From Acinetobacter sp. BY419 (GTDB taxonomy: Bacteria > Pseudomonadota > Gammaproteobacteria > Pseudomonadales > Moraxellaceae): a DNA stretch of 58,208 nt. A program made the position numbers and the translations under genes. The stretch covers positions 1-58,208 of the forward strand of contig NZ_JAGFXZ010000021.1 in assembly GCF_019038395.1 (NCBI RefSeq), in the 5' to 3' direction. Under the pieces are notes generated by a model. That model had not been told where the DNA came from and made no database searches. It saw nothing but the letters and a program-made list of their open reading frames with translations. This document shows, one piece after another, positions 7,650-17,307 of the stretch (the first letter of the stretch is position 1; each line of letters starts with the position of its first letter).

Positions 7650-8426
7650 TGGCCTGCTACTGTTTTGATGGCAGCATGACAGGCTTGCTCAGTTGTGTAT
7701 TTCGTGCTTTCGAGTTTAAAGAACTGGATGCCCGCATCACCGCCAATCCTCAAGGGCAAAATGGCCTGTTTGATGAATTTATCCATGTCGCATTCCAGTG
7801 ATCAACATAGACAACGGGTCTTGCAGGGATTGAAGCAGAAAATATCTTCCAGCAGTTTGCATGCCTTTTACTACACTTTTCTGGCAGAACAGGAAGCAGC
7901 GTTTCAGACTCTGTTTGATTTTGCAGTCTATGTATTTCAAAACCAGCGACCCGTCGATAAAGACTATGGTCATCCTGCCGTCATCGGCATGTCGCAGGGC
8001 CAAGCAAGTGGGCCGGGAAAAGCATCGTATGGAGGCTTTTGTGCGCTTTAAAAAAGCCAGAGATAGATTGTTTCTAAGTCTGATCAGACCGGATTTTAAT
8101 GTCTTGCCTATTATTTCCCGACATTTTAGGAGCGCTATCAGGATCAACCCTGGCTGATTTACGATGAGCAGCGTAATTACGGTATTTATTATGATTTAGA
8201 GCAGATGCATCAGGTCGAAATGAATGCTGAAGTGATCGATCAACACATCCAGATTGGTCACAATCAGTCCTTCAGTATTGAACTGGATGAGGAAGAGTTA
8301 CTATATGACGAGCTCTGGAAGGATTATTTTAACAGTGTGAATATTCAGGCGAGCAAGAACATGAAATTGCATATTCAATATGTGCCGAAGCGTTACTGGC
8401 GCTATATGAATAAGAAAACACTTTAA
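7649..8426 (+). pseudogene. Partner protein of the radical SAM gene (TIGR03915-type, DUF4130), frameshifted
   Basis: ATG 7649 overlaps the TGA of the radical SAM gene by one base, the usual arrangement of this pair. The coding sequence is clear but spread over three frames. MACYCFDGSMTGLLSCVFRA opens in the first frame and shifts near 7790. DQHRQRVLQGL to GHPAV follows in the second, shifting near 7985. KQVGREKHRMEAFVRF to PDFNVLPIISRHF follows in the third. A further shift near 8130 leads to YQDQPWLIYDEQRNYGIYYD and the end at 8426. Several independent shifts suggest real decay rather than one sequencing error. Family members have a uracil-DNA-glycosylase-associated domain and are thought to act with the radical SAM protein on DNA. 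Confidence 0.8.
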
Positions 8427-8489
8427 ACAATACATCTGGCTGCTTTGAGGCATAATAGGTGTTTATATATTTAAATTGAGTGTATAGAC

Positions 8490-8999
8490 ATGAAGGTATG
8501 GCTAACGTCATTGGCGCTGCTTGTTGGATTAACTGCATGTTCGGAACAAGTACAAAAACCTGTTGTGGATCCAGTCAAGTATCAGGTTCAGACGGCACAA
8601 GAACTGCAGCAACGTTTTGATACACTCAATCTCCAGTTAGCGCAGGATTTTCAGAAATTTAAAAAAGTAGAAAGCATTGCTTTCGCGCATCAGTTTCCTT
8701 TAGATGTGAATAATTTGCAAAGCTTGAACCGCCACTTGGTCAGCAGTACGGCATTAAAACCAACTAAAATGGCCTATTGCGATATGATGAATGCTTATTT
8801 TGCAGATATGTACCGTTTGGGGCATTACAATTTGGACCTGGTCGATGACATCAAACTGCCGAATGCTGCGAATGAAAATTTAAAAGACGATTTTTCAGAT
8901 GCTGACCATTTTTATAATTTTATTATGGATCGCTATACCACTTATCGTCAGGTACAGCAGATCATGGGTTATGGCTGTAATTTAAAAGCTGCGCTTTAA
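8490..8999 (+). CDS. Lipoprotein, hypothetical
   Basis: The 169-residue product has a lipoprotein signal ending in Leu-Thr-Ala-Cys (Cys17). The mature part is soluble and mostly helical by composition, with a Gln/Leu-rich stretch (AQELQQRFDTLNLQLAQDF) and two cysteines (YCDMM and YGCNL). No domain is recognised; it looks like one of the small lineage-restricted Acinetobacter lipoproteins. A terminator 15 bases after the stop makes it a single-gene unit. Confidence 0.8.
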   Translation: MKVWLTSLALLVGLTACSEQVQKPVVDPVKYQVQTAQELQQRFDTLNLQLAQDFQKFKKVESIAFAHQFPLDVNNLQSLNRHLVSSTALKPTKMAYCDMMNAYFADMYRLGHYNLDLVDDIKLPNAANENLKDDFSDADHFYNFIMDRYTTYRQVQQIMGYGCNLKAAL

Positions 9000-9014
9000 A
9001 TCCTGAAGTCAGAA

Positions 9015-9042
9015 AAAAGCCCATTATTTCCGATGGGCTTTT
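9015..9042. terminator. Terminator between converging genes
   Basis: Nine-base stem (9015-9023 with 9034-9042) carrying GCCCA/TGGGC with A and T runs on its sides; it can act for the lipoprotein gene and the transporter gene. Confidence 0.85.
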
Positions 9043-9053
9043 GATTTCAACCA

Positions 9054-10265
9054 TTAACAGCCGGTCAGTTTTTCAGGCTGGGGTTTTTCATTCGGGAAGA
9101 AGATCGGACGAAGTTTTACCCCAATCCCATTACCAATAAAAGCGAAGACCAACCATAACCAGCCATGCAAGCTACCTGAGGCAATACCACTGAAATATGC
9201 ACCAATATTACAGCCATAAGCTAATCGTGCGCCGTAACCGAGCAGTAAACCACCTATGACAGCAGCAATCAGGGAGCGTCTTGGAATATTTAGATTTGGC
9301 GCAAATTTACCTGCCAGACTGGCCGCCAACAAAGCACCCAGCATGATGCCAAAGTTCATCATCGAAGTGATGTCATACCAGAGTGAGTTGGCCAGAGCTT
9401 TTGCATTATCTGCTTGTTGCCAGTAATCCCAAGCAGCTACATCAACACCGACTAGCGTAGCGCCTTTTGCACCCCAAACCGCGAGGGCAGAGGTCACACC
9501 CCAAGGACGACCCGCCAGTGCTAGCGTAGCAAAGTTGAGTAAGGTCAGGATAATACCGCCCCAAATCAGAGGCCATGGACCACGAGTAAAGCGCTTCCAG
9601 CCTTTGTGTTCACTGCTAGGCTCAATTTCGAGACTGCCATGACGTTTCTTTTCGAAATAAATAGTCGTCACAGCAATGATGGCAAAAACCATAAAACTCA
9701 ATAATAATCCAGGGATTACACCCAAACTTTCTACCAGTGAAATTGGTTCAAGATGTGGCAGGGCAAACCACCAGTCTAAGTGCGAGGTTGCAATTACAGA
9801 GCCGATACAGAAGAACAAGAGGGTTACCAGCATACGTGCACTACCGCCACCCACGGTATACAGCGTCCCTGATGCGCAACCGCCACCCAGCTGCATGCCG
9901 ATGCCAAAAATAAAGGCACCAATCATGACTGACATAGAAACAGGGTTAACGTTACCTTTGACCGGATTGCCAAACAATTCACCTGCACCTAAAGCCGGGA
10001 AGAATAACAATACTGCCAGCGCGAGCATAATCATTTGGGCACGTAAACCACGACCGCGACGCTCCTTGATAAAGACACGCCAGCTCGAGGTAAAACCAAA
10101 TGAGGCATGGTACAGGGTCATACCCAGTGCACCACCAATCAAGAATAACAGGGCTTGATTTAAGCCTACGATTTGATAGGCACCGATCGTACCAATGATA
10201 AGCAAAATAAAAGCCACCCAGACCGAAATATTCGACCTTTGGGTAGCAGCAACAATGACTGACAT
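9054..10265 (-). CDS. YeeE/YedE-family sulfur-compound transporter (TsuA-like)
   Basis: This 403-residue integral membrane protein has many hydrophobic helices and two related halves. The first half carries FGIGMQLGGGCASGTLYTVGGGS and the second LLLGYGARLAYGCNIGAYFSGI, each with the conserved Gly-Cys pair of the YeeE/YedE family. Family members such as TsuA import thiosulfate, with cysteines lining the path. The exact substrate here is inferred; family members also occur with sulfur-carrier proteins, but no tusA-like gene is adjacent. It is a single gene, with metK the next large gene on the same strand but separated by a lipoprotein gene and terminators. Confidence 0.85.
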   Translation of the reverse strand: MSVIVAATQRSNISVWVAFILLIIGTIGAYQIVGLNQALLFLIGGALGMTLYHASFGFTSSWRVFIKERRGRGLRAQMIMLALAVLLFFPALGAGELFGNPVKGNVNPVSMSVMIGAFIFGIGMQLGGGCASGTLYTVGGGSARMLVTLLFFCIGSVIATSHLDWWFALPHLEPISLVESLGVIPGLLLSFMVFAIIAVTTIYFEKKRHGSLEIEPSSEHKGWKRFTRGPWPLIWGGIILTLLNFATLALAGRPWGVTSALAVWGAKGATLVGVDVAAWDYWQQADNAKALANSLWYDITSMMNFGIMLGALLAASLAGKFAPNLNIPRRSLIAAVIGGLLLGYGARLAYGCNIGAYFSGIASGSLHGWLWLVFAFIGNGIGVKLRPIFFPNEKPQPEKLTGC

Positions 10266-10484
10266 GAGAGATTAAATTTTAAAATAAAGGCTGGTATTCT
10301 ACTGAATTTCAGCTTAAATACAGCCTGTTTTGCCAAATGAATCACGATTAAGTCATTCTAATAGTTGATAAGTTTTATTAGCTTAACTGATCTTATGGTC
10401 TTGTGTAGCTAAAGCATTGATTTCCTCAACAAATCAAGCAGCTTTAACTTTAGCGAATTCAATATCTAAAATCATCTTTGATAA

Positions 10485-10509
10485 AAAAGCCTGCAGTTTG
10501 CAGGCTTTT
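10485..10509 (-). terminator. Terminator of the Ala-rich lipoprotein gene
   Basis: Perfect 11-bp stem (10485-10495 with 10499-10509) with a GTT loop and A/T flanks; it lies just after the stop of the minus-strand gene at 10533. Confidence 0.88.
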
Positions 10510-10532
10510 CAATATCAAGCTGAACGCTAAAA

Positions 10533-10877
10533 TCAGTTTTCAGCTTTTTCCCGCACGTCTTGAGCACCATCTTCAACTGCCGCAGCGGTAGAAGCAGTTG
10601 CTTTTCGTGCTGCTTCAGCAGTGGCATCCGCGGCGCGGGAAGCTGCAGCAGCTGCATCATCGGCAGCTCTAGCAGTTTCTTCTGCTGCCTTATCCAGAGC
10701 CTGTTTTGTTTTGACTTCAGCTTCACGTGTATCTTCTTTGATATCATGACCGGCTTGATCTGCGGCATTTTCTAGATGTTCACCTGTAGTGGCACCTGTT
10801 TCAGGCGCTTTTTCTTTATTACAGCCTACCAGGGCAACAGTTGTAACTAAACCTAAAGCAATAAGTAGTTTTTTCAT
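10533..10877 (-). CDS. Ala-rich coiled-coil lipoprotein
   Basis: The 114-residue product has a lipobox Leu-Val-Gly-Cys (Cys19). After it comes a long helix made of Ala, Glu, Lys and Asp with repeated Ala-Ala/Ala-Asp-Ala steps, ending in VEDGAQDVREKAEN. It is probably a lipid-anchored helical or coiled-coil envelope protein, similar in character to small Lpp- or YtxH-like lipoproteins, though no specific family is assigned. It has its own terminator. Confidence 0.8.
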   Translation of the reverse strand: MKKLLIALGLVTTVALVGCNKEKAPETGATTGEHLENAADQAGHDIKEDTREAEVKTKQALDKAAEETARAADDAAAAASRAADATAEAARKATASTAAAVEDGAQDVREKAEN

Positions 10878-11067
10878 CGAGTAATATCCTTTTGTTGTTG
10901 TAGAGCTGAGATCTAATTTAACAGCTATTTATTTGAATTTATGCTAGAAAATAGATCAAAAATTGTTGATCAAATGTAACTTTTATAAGGTTTAAAGAAG
11001 GTGGGTATGCGATTGGGATTTTGTAGCTAAATTATTTTAATTTTCATCGAACCTGATTTAAAGCATA

Positions 11068-11094
11068 AAAAAGCCCGCATAGAGCGGGCTTTTT
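11068..11094 (-). terminator. Terminator of metK
   Basis: Perfect 11-bp GC-rich stem (11068-11078 with 11084-11094), 5-base loop, 10 bases past the metK stop. Confidence 0.9.
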
Positions 11095-11104
11095 CAGGAA
11101 TAAA

Positions 11105-12271
11105 TTACAGGCCGGCAGCGGCTTTAAGCGCTTCCACTTTATCTGTTTTTTCCCAGGTAAAGGCAGTATCGGAACCTTCACGGCCAAAGTGACCATAAGC
11201 AGCAGTTTGCTTGTACATCGGCTGGATCAGGTCAAGCATACGGGTAATACCATATGGACGTAGGTCGAAGTGTTCACGTACCAACGCAATAATCAACTCT
11301 TCAGATACTTTCGCAGTATTGAAGGTATTGATGGAAATTGAAGTTGGTTCAGCAACACCAATCGCATAAGATACCTGAATTTCACACTTGTCAGCCAGGC
11401 CGGCAGCCACGATGTTTTTCGCAACATAACGACCTGCATAAGCGGCAGAACGGTCAACTTTTGAGGGGTCTTTACCCGAGAAAGCACCACCACCGTGACG
11501 CGCCATACCACCGTAGGTGTCTACGATAATTTTACGGCCAGTCAAACCACAGTCACCGACAGGGCCACCAATCACAAACATTCCCGTTGGGTTAATATGG
11601 AATTTAGTGTCTGCATGGAACATGTCAGCAGGAATGATTTTTTTCACGATTTCTTCAATCACAGCTTCTTTCAGGTTCGCTTGAGTGATTTCAGGATCAT
11701 GTTGAGTCGAAAGAACTACAGCATCTAAACGTACTGGCACACCATTTTCATAAGCAAAAGTTACCTGACTTTTTGCGTCTGGACGTAACCATGGCAACGT
11801 GCCATTACGGCGTAATTCAGCCTGTTTTTCCATCAAGCGATGTGCATATGAAATCGGGGCAGGCATCAGTACATCAGTTTCACGGCTTGCATAACCGAAC
11901 ATCAGGCCTTGGTCACCGGCACCCTGATCTTCAGGTTTTTGACGGTCTACACCTTGAGCAATTTCAGGGGACTGTTTACCAATCATGTTGATCACGGCGC
12001 AGGTTGAACCATCAAAACCAAGATCAGAATGGTGATAACCAATTCCGTTTACGGTATGACGTACAATTGCCTCAAAATCAACATTTGCTGTCGTTGTGAT
12101 TTCACCGGCAAGTACAACCGCACCTGTTTTTACAAGCGTTTCACAAGCAACCCGTGCATATGGGTCTTCTTTTAAGATTGCATCCAAAATAGCATCACTG
12201 ATTTGGTCAGCCATTTTATCTGGATGGCCTTCGCTTACAGATTCCGAAGTAAATACAGCGTACTCGCGCAT
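11105..12271 (-). CDS. metK: S-adenosylmethionine synthetase
   Basis: Makes S-adenosylmethionine from methionine and ATP, releasing phosphate and pyrophosphate; a cytosolic tetramer in characterised relatives. The 388-residue protein has full family length with [20 protein letters not shown] at the N-terminus (ATP and Mg binding), the [12 protein letters not shown] hexa-loop region and the P-loop-like [19 protein letters not shown]. An AGGA lies close upstream of the ATG. No known SAM-sensing riboswitch was recognised in its leader. Confidence 0.97.
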   Translation of the reverse strand: MREYAVFTSESVSEGHPDKMADQISDAILDAILKEDPYARVACETLVKTGAVVLAGEITTTANVDFEAIVRHTVNGIGYHHSDLGFDGSTCAVINMIGKQSPEIAQGVDRQKPEDQGAGDQGLMFGYASRETDVLMPAPISYAHRLMEKQAELRRNGTLPWLRPDAKSQVTFAYENGVPVRLDAVVLSTQHDPEITQANLKEAVIEEIVKKIIPADMFHADTKFHINPTGMFVIGGPVGDCGLTGRKIIVDTYGGMARHGGGAFSGKDPSKVDRSAAYAGRYVAKNIVAAGLADKCEIQVSYAIGVAEPTSISINTFNTAKVSEELIIALVREHFDLRPYGITRMLDLIQPMYKQTAAYGHFGREGSDTAFTWEKTDKVEALKAAAGL

Positions 12272-12742
12272 AGTCCTATCACAGTTAATTTTAAAGACCC
12301 GGTATGTTACATCGAGTTGCGCTCTAGGACTAGCTTAACACGACAAAATTGGTCGAAATTGTTTCAAATTATTGTGTTTTTAATTGATTAATAGAATTAA
12401 AAAAATTGATATGTCTATTTAGTCAGCATTATAGATTAGGGAATAAGAAACAATAATATTTTAACGCTTCAGACAGGCGCAAAATTAAATTGTTAGATTT
12501 CAAATTAAATTTAAAAACTAGATGATAGAAAAAATATAAAGCTAAAAATTCAAACCTTATTTAAGCAAGTGATCATTACATCAATAAAGAAAATCCAGAT
12601 GCTGTGTCATGCGACCAACTGTCTTGTCGATGTTCGGGTATGTATTCATATTTAGCCTAAGTCTTCAACATTCACCGCTTATGAATGGCTACATATTTTT
12701 GTATGGACTTCTTGGAGCAAGACTATACGGAGATCAGAAATC
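12272..12742. other. AT-rich divergent intergenic region, metK / pilin
   Basis: About 470 bases that must contain the metK promoter (minus strand) and the promoter of the pilin gene. It is rich in A/T with several T/A tracts. I see no RNA gene, repeat array or convincing small frame. The pilin gene has GGAGA about nine bases before its ATG at the right edge. Confidence 0.5.
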
Positions 12743-13126
12743 ATGTATCAAAAGGCATTTACCCTGATTGAAGTACTGATGGTGCTTATAATCATCGCGA
12801 TTTTAGCCACAATGGCTTTTATGACTTATCAAGGCTATGTCGTGCGTACGCAATTGGCAGAAGTGTTTCAGCAGGCTGGAGCATATCGAACCCAGTTCAT
12901 TGCCTCGGATCAACCCTGTGATGCTGGACGCCAGATTGGTGGTCGTAGTCAATATATCGAAAAAGTTATCATTAACGCTGCGTGCCGGATCGAGTTCAAA
13001 ATGCGACAGCAGGGTGTGGATACCGCGATTCGCGGGAAATCACTTGCCTTTGATGTATATAGTGGTAAATGTTACTCAACTGATATTCAGCAGCGTTATT
13101 TGCCTAAAGATTGTCAGGGACAATAA
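12743..13126 (+). CDS. Type IV pilin-like protein
   Basis: The 127-residue product begins with a prepilin signature: a short basic leader (MYQKA) then FTLIEVLMVLIIIAILATMA. The leader peptidase would cut between Ala5 and Phe6, with Glu at mature position 5 and a hydrophobic alpha1-N helix. Ala at -1 instead of Gly is unusual but known among minor pilins. Four cysteines in the C-terminal part could form disulfides, typical of pilin D-regions. No other pilus gene is nearby, so whether it is a minor pilin, a pseudopilin or a competence pilin cannot be told. Confidence 0.82.
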   Translation: MYQKAFTLIEVLMVLIIIAILATMAFMTYQGYVVRTQLAEVFQQAGAYRTQFIASDQPCDAGRQIGGRSQYIEKVIINAACRIEFKMRQQGVDTAIRGKSLAFDVYSGKCYSTDIQQRYLPKDCQGQ

Positions 13127-13564
13127 TATCTGTGGATATCAAAATTTAGCCTAAGCAAATTAGAATTTTATATGGATATGCAAATATTCTGATCAATATT
13201 AATTAAAAATTACATCATGTATAGCTCAGTTAAATCTATAAATTTTCTTCAAAAAGACTAATTTAAGAAGTATGAAATAGAGACAAAACCAGCATAAAGT
13301 CAATCATGTTTAACAGCTTAAAAGCTGAAGACTGAAAATAAACTCAATAGTGAGATGCGGGATAATTCAACCTGAAAAGCAGCAGAGCGAATCAAAGCTG
13401 AAGAAGAAATGTGGAATAATTGTACGATAAGGCAAGAGACACCCAATAAACCAATAAATATTGTTGGTTAGTCTTTACCCCTCGCTGTTTTTTTAAGACA
13501 ATAGGCAGCAGTTTTGAAAGTCTTTTCATCATTTCCTATTTCTGAATATTTTGGACTCTGATTT
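13127..13564. other. Intergenic region, pilin / tkt
   Basis: About 440 bases with no supported gene. A small inverted repeat AACCAA...TTGGTT occurs near 13449-13469. The tkt promoter must be within the last part, but no clear -35/-10 pair stood out. Confidence 0.45.
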
Positions 13565-15553
13565 ATGACAACCCCGCTTAATGAACGTCGTATTGCAAAC
13601 GCAATTCGTGTATTGGCAATGGATGCTGTGCAAAAAGCAAACTCAGGACATCCAGGTGCTCCAATGGGGATGGCAGATATCGCTGATGTGGTTTGGCGTG
13701 AATTCATGAACCATAACCCGACCAACCCGAATTGGGCAAACCGTGACCGTTTTGTATTATCAAATGGTCATGGCTCTATGCTTCAATATGCGCTTCTTCA
13801 TTTAACGGGCTATGATCTTTCAATTGAAGATCTAAAAGCATTCCGTCAACTTCATTCTAAAACACCTGGTCACCCGGAATTGGGTTATGCACCAGGGATT
13901 GAAACGACGACTGGTCCTTTAGGTCAAGGCATCGCAAATGCTGTTGGTTTTGCACTGGCTGAAAAAACTTTAGCTGCACAATTTAACAAAGATGACCTTC
14001 AGGTTGTAGATCACTTCACTTACTGCTTCCTGGGCGATGGCTGTTTAATGGAAGGTGTTTCTCACGAAGCATGTTCTTTGGCAGGTACATTGGGTCTGGG
14101 CAAACTGATTGCTTACTACGATGACAATGGCATCTCGATTGATGGCGAAGTGGAAGGCTGGTTCTCTGACGATACAGAACAACGCTTCCTGGCATACGGC
14201 TGGCAAGTCATTAGAGTTGATGGTCACGATGCTGATGCTTTACGTGCCGCAACTTTAGAAGCCAAAGCTGAAACTGCTCGACCAACGATCATCATCTGTA
14301 AAACAGTGATTGGTTTGGGTTCACCAAACAAACAGGGTAAAGAAGACAGTCATGGTGCACCACTGGGTCATGACGAAATCATCCTGACGCGTGAAGCATT
14401 AGGCTGGACTGACGAAGCCTTCGTGATTCCTGAAGATGTTTACGCAGCTTGGGATGCGAAAGCCAAAGGTGCTGCAGCTGAAGCAGCGTGGAACGAAAAA
14501 TTTGCTGCCTATGCTGCAAAATATCCAACTGAAGCTGCTGAGCTTAAACGTCGTTTATCGGGTGAATTACCGGCTGACTTCGTTGCAAAAGCGGATGCCT
14601 ATATTGCAGAAGTGAATGCCAAAGCTGAAACGATTGCGACACGTAAAGCAAGCCAAAATGCATTGCAAGCACTTGTTCCGTTATTGCCAGAAGTGCTAGG
14701 CGGTTCTGCAGATCTTGCAGGTTCTAACCTGACGCTTTGGAAAGGTGCGCAAGGCGTACAGGATAATCCGGCAGGTAACTATGTACACTACGGCGTACGT
14801 GAATTCGGTATGACTGCTATTGCCAATGGTGTTGCACTGCATGGCGGTTTCATCCCTTATGTAGCTACATTCCTGATGTTTATGGAATATGCACGTAATG
14901 CAGTACGTATGTCTGCATTGATGAAACAGCGTGTGATTCATGTTTATACGCATGACTCAATTGGTCTGGGGGAAGATGGTCCAACGCATCAACCTGTTGA
15001 ACAGATTGCATCACTTCGTAATACGCCAAACCTGAACACATGGCGTCCATGTGACACCGTTGAAGCAGCAATTTCGTGGAAATCTGCATTAACGCGTGCT
15101 GAAGGTCCGACAGCATTGATCTTCTCTCGTCAGAACTTGCCATTCCAAACCCGAACTCAAGCACAAATCGAGAACGTGGCGAAAGGTGGTTATGTACTGG
15201 CTGAAGAAAAAGGTGAATTAAAAGCTATCATCATCGCGACTGGTTCCGAAGTATCTTTGGCAATGGAAGCCTATGCACAGCTTGAAGGCGTGCGTGTGGT
15301 ATCTATGCCATGTGCTGAAGAGTTTATGAAGCAGGACGCCGCTTATCGTGAAGCGGTGCTTCCATCGAATATTCGTGCACGTGTGGCTGTTGAAGCGGCA
15401 CATGTAGATTACTGGTGGAAATTTGTAGGTCTTGATGGTCGCGTAATCGGTATGACGACATATGGCGAATCTGCCCCTGCAAAAGATCTGTTCAAGTTCT
15501 TCGGTATTACCACTGAAGCAGTTGTAGCAGCTGTAAAAGAGATTACTGCATAA
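13565..15553 (+). CDS. tkt: Transketolase
   Basis: Thiamine-diphosphate enzyme of the pentose phosphate pathway that moves two-carbon units between sugar phosphates. The 662-residue protein has full length. Features are an N-terminal [18 protein letters not shown], the TPP/Mg motif [13 protein letters not shown]...DDNGISIDG near residues 155-190, the pyrimidine-domain [10 protein letters not shown] and [18 protein letters not shown], and a C-terminal domain. Divergent from metK with the pilin gene between. A terminator follows 21 bases after the stop. Confidence 0.97.
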   Translation: MTTPLNERRIANAIRVLAMDAVQKANSGHPGAPMGMADIADVVWREFMNHNPTNPNWANRDRFVLSNGHGSMLQYALLHLTGYDLSIEDLKAFRQLHSKTPGHPELGYAPGIETTTGPLGQGIANAVGFALAEKTLAAQFNKDDLQVVDHFTYCFLGDGCLMEGVSHEACSLAGTLGLGKLIAYYDDNGISIDGEVEGWFSDDTEQRFLAYGWQVIRVDGHDADALRAATLEAKAETARPTIIICKTVIGLGSPNKQGKEDSHGAPLGHDEIILTREALGWTDEAFVIPEDVYAAWDAKAKGAAAEAAWNEKFAAYAAKYPTEAAELKRRLSGELPADFVAKADAYIAEVNAKAETIATRKASQNALQALVPLLPEVLGGSADLAGSNLTLWKGAQGVQDNPAGNYVHYGVREFGMTAIANGVALHGGFIPYVATFLMFMEYARNAVRMSALMKQRVIHVYTHDSIGLGEDGPTHQPVEQIASLRNTPNLNTWRPCDTVEAAISWKSALTRAEGPTALIFSRQNLPFQTRTQAQIENVAKGGYVLAEEKGELKAIIIATGSEVSLAMEAYAQLEGVRVVSMPCAEEFMKQDAAYREAVLPSNIRARVAVEAAHVDYWWKFVGLDGRVIGMTTYGESAPAKDLFKFFGITTEAVVAAVKEITA

Positions 15554-15574
15554 TCAACTGATTAGGTAGTTTTT

Positions 15575-15604
15575 AAAAGGCGCTCCAGTTTTGGGGCGTC
15601 TTTT
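15575..15604 (+). terminator. Terminator of tkt
   Basis: Stem of about 12 bp with two mispaired or wobble positions (15575-15586 with 15593-15604) followed by T-rich sequence. Confidence 0.8.
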
Positions 15605-15680
15605 GTTTTTTCGCTTTTTAGCGTTGTTTTCATGTGGCAACCGTTAAAAAGTTCTCCCATAGTCGAAATGAAAGAGTGAG

Positions 15681-15902
15681 ATGAACATGAGCTTGTATGA
15701 ACAAATTAACGATGAAATTACTTTAATGGATGCCGGTGAACTGAAGTGGATCGGACAGGAGTTGCCTCTTGAAGCGATGGTTGCAGTTGATTTAATGCTG
15801 CAAGAATTAGCCGAGGAAAAGGTCATTAAAGTACGTCGTAAAAACCATGAAAAGACGACTGGCCTAAAACAGGTAGATCGTATTCTGGTTGAAAAACTTT
15901 AA
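15681..15902 (+). CDS. Small conserved-looking protein, hypothetical
   Basis: The 73-residue product is acidic in its first half and basic at the end. It is predicted to be helical, with no signal peptide or membrane segment. Two in-frame ATGs (15681 and 15687) are possible starts; the GAGTGAG just upstream fits either. It has its own terminator, which supports a real gene. No function is recognised. Confidence 0.62.
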   Translation: MNMSLYEQINDEITLMDAGELKWIGQELPLEAMVAVDLMLQELAEEKVIKVRRKNHEKTTGLKQVDRILVEKL

Positions 15903-15914
15903 ACATAAAGCGTT

Positions 15915-15940
15915 AAAAAGTCCCTGATCGGGGCTTTTTT
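15915..15940 (+). terminator. Terminator of the 73-residue protein gene
   Basis: Ten-base stem (15915-15924 with 15930-15939) with one G-T wobble, then a T run. Confidence 0.82.
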
Positions 15941-16080
15941 TATGCCTAATGATTTTCATCTCACTGTTGCTTATGAACACTAGATAAGATAAAGCTAAGT
16001 TTAGGCCGCTATAAAAACTCAGCGACCACTATCGAAACGACTTAAATTAAAGAAATAAGCCAAAAAAGAAGCGGGTAAAC

Positions 16081-16536
16081 ATGAACATACAGCCCCAGAT
16101 CCAGATCAAATCTTTAGAGCAAATATCACAGCCAGAATGGCTGTTTTTATGGCAAGACTATCAACGCTTTTATCAGACGCAAATTTCGGATGAGGTGAGT
16201 GAAAATACCTGGGATAAATTAACCAATTATGAATTAGATTCAATGTACGGTTTTGCTGCAATGATGGATAGAAAAGTTGTGGGAATAGTGCATGTTATTG
16301 AGCATAATAGTAGCTGGACAGTAAGACCTTATGCCTATTTGCAGGATTTATTTGTCCATCCGGATTATCGTGGCCAGGGCGTGGCGCGCAAGTTGATTGA
16401 GCATATCTATCAGGTAGCGCAGCAGCGTAATTGTGACCGGGTTTACTGGTTGACTCAGGAATCGAACCATCAGGCACAAATGCTTTATAACAAAGTTGCC
16501 AAGAAAACCGGATTCATCCAGTACCGTATGGATTAA
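16081..16536 (+). CDS. GNAT-family N-acetyltransferase
   Basis: The 151-residue protein has the GNAT fold pattern. The acetyl-CoA-binding motif A is LQDLFVHPDYRGQGVARKLIE (Arg/Gln-x-x-Gly-x-Gly/Ala; near residues 88-107), followed by the motif-B stretch YWLTQESNHQAQMLYNK. Such enzymes acetylate amines or protein N-termini; the substrate cannot be read from the sequence. It stands alone between the small gene and yceI. Confidence 0.87.
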   Translation: MNIQPQIQIKSLEQISQPEWLFLWQDYQRFYQTQISDEVSENTWDKLTNYELDSMYGFAAMMDRKVVGIVHVIEHNSSWTVRPYAYLQDLFVHPDYRGQGVARKLIEHIYQVAQQRNCDRVYWLTQESNHQAQMLYNKVAKKTGFIQYRMD

Positions 16537-16665
16537 TCACCAAAAATTAGAAAAATAACTGACAATTTTATCGTTTCATCACTGCAACAAAACGTTTTAT
16601 CTTTAGGGCTGTAAACGGTTCCAGATCCTATACACTTGATAACATCCAAAACGAGAGATAAAAAC

Positions 16666-17256
16666 ATGAATTTCAAAACATTAGCATTGGGCTTGGCAGT
16701 TGCATCTGTAGCTACATTATCTGTGGCTAAGCCGGTTGCTTATACCATTGACCCAACGCATACTGCCACTGTATTTAACTGGGATCATTTCGGTTTTTCT
16801 ACGCCATCAGGTAACTTCTCAAATATTCAGGGTACCATTAATGTCGATGAGCAAAAACCTGCAAATTCATCTGTTAATGTGACGATTCCATTATCGAGTA
16901 TCAATACCAACGTTAAAGCTTTAGATGAGCATCTGATGGCAGCGGACTGGTTTGATGCAGCGAAATATCCAAACATTACGTTTAAAAGTACCAAAGTTGA
17001 AACTCAGGACAAAAAGAAATTTAAAATTACCGGTGATTTGACCATTAAAGGCATTACTAAGCCTGTGGTACTGGATGCCGTCTTGAACAAGCAAGGCGCA
17101 CATCCAATGACTAAAGCTGAGACAGTGGGTTTTAATGCAACTACATCGTTCAACCGTTCTGCATTTGGTATCGCAAACTATGTACCAAACGTAGGTGATA
17201 AAATTACCGTACAAATTACCACTGAAGCAAGCGTGCCTGCAGCTAAAAAGAAATAA
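16666..17256 (+). CDS. YceI-family periplasmic protein
   Basis: I start at ATG 16666, preceded by GAGAG and opening a clear signal peptide ending near Leu-Ser-Val-Ala, rather than 30 bases upstream; this gives 196 residues. The mature protein has the YceI lipocalin-like pattern: YTIDPTHT at the start, SSINTNVKALDEHLMAADWF in the middle, then ITGDLTIKGITKPVVLD. Relatives bind polyisoprenoids in a beta-barrel and are often induced by stress. The C-terminus is Lys-rich. A terminator follows. Confidence 0.9.
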   Translation: MNFKTLALGLAVASVATLSVAKPVAYTIDPTHTATVFNWDHFGFSTPSGNFSNIQGTINVDEQKPANSSVNVTIPLSSINTNVKALDEHLMAADWFDAAKYPNITFKSTKVETQDKKKFKITGDLTIKGITKPVVLDAVLNKQGAHPMTKAETVGFNATTSFNRSAFGIANYVPNVGDKITVQITTEASVPAAKKK

Positions 17257-17272
17257 GCATGACTTAATAGAG

Positions 17273-17300
17273 AAAAGCACCTGAATACAGGTGCTTTTTT
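17273..17300. terminator. Terminator between yceI-type gene and GATase gene
   Basis: Perfect 11-bp stem (17273-17283 with 17288-17298), 4-base loop, T run; the convergent arrangement lets it serve both genes. Confidence 0.88.
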
Positions 17301-17307
17301 ATTGCTG

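Noticed and set aside
12272..12742. A possible SAM riboswitch before metK
   Set aside because: No known SAM-riboswitch core could be recognised in the leader.
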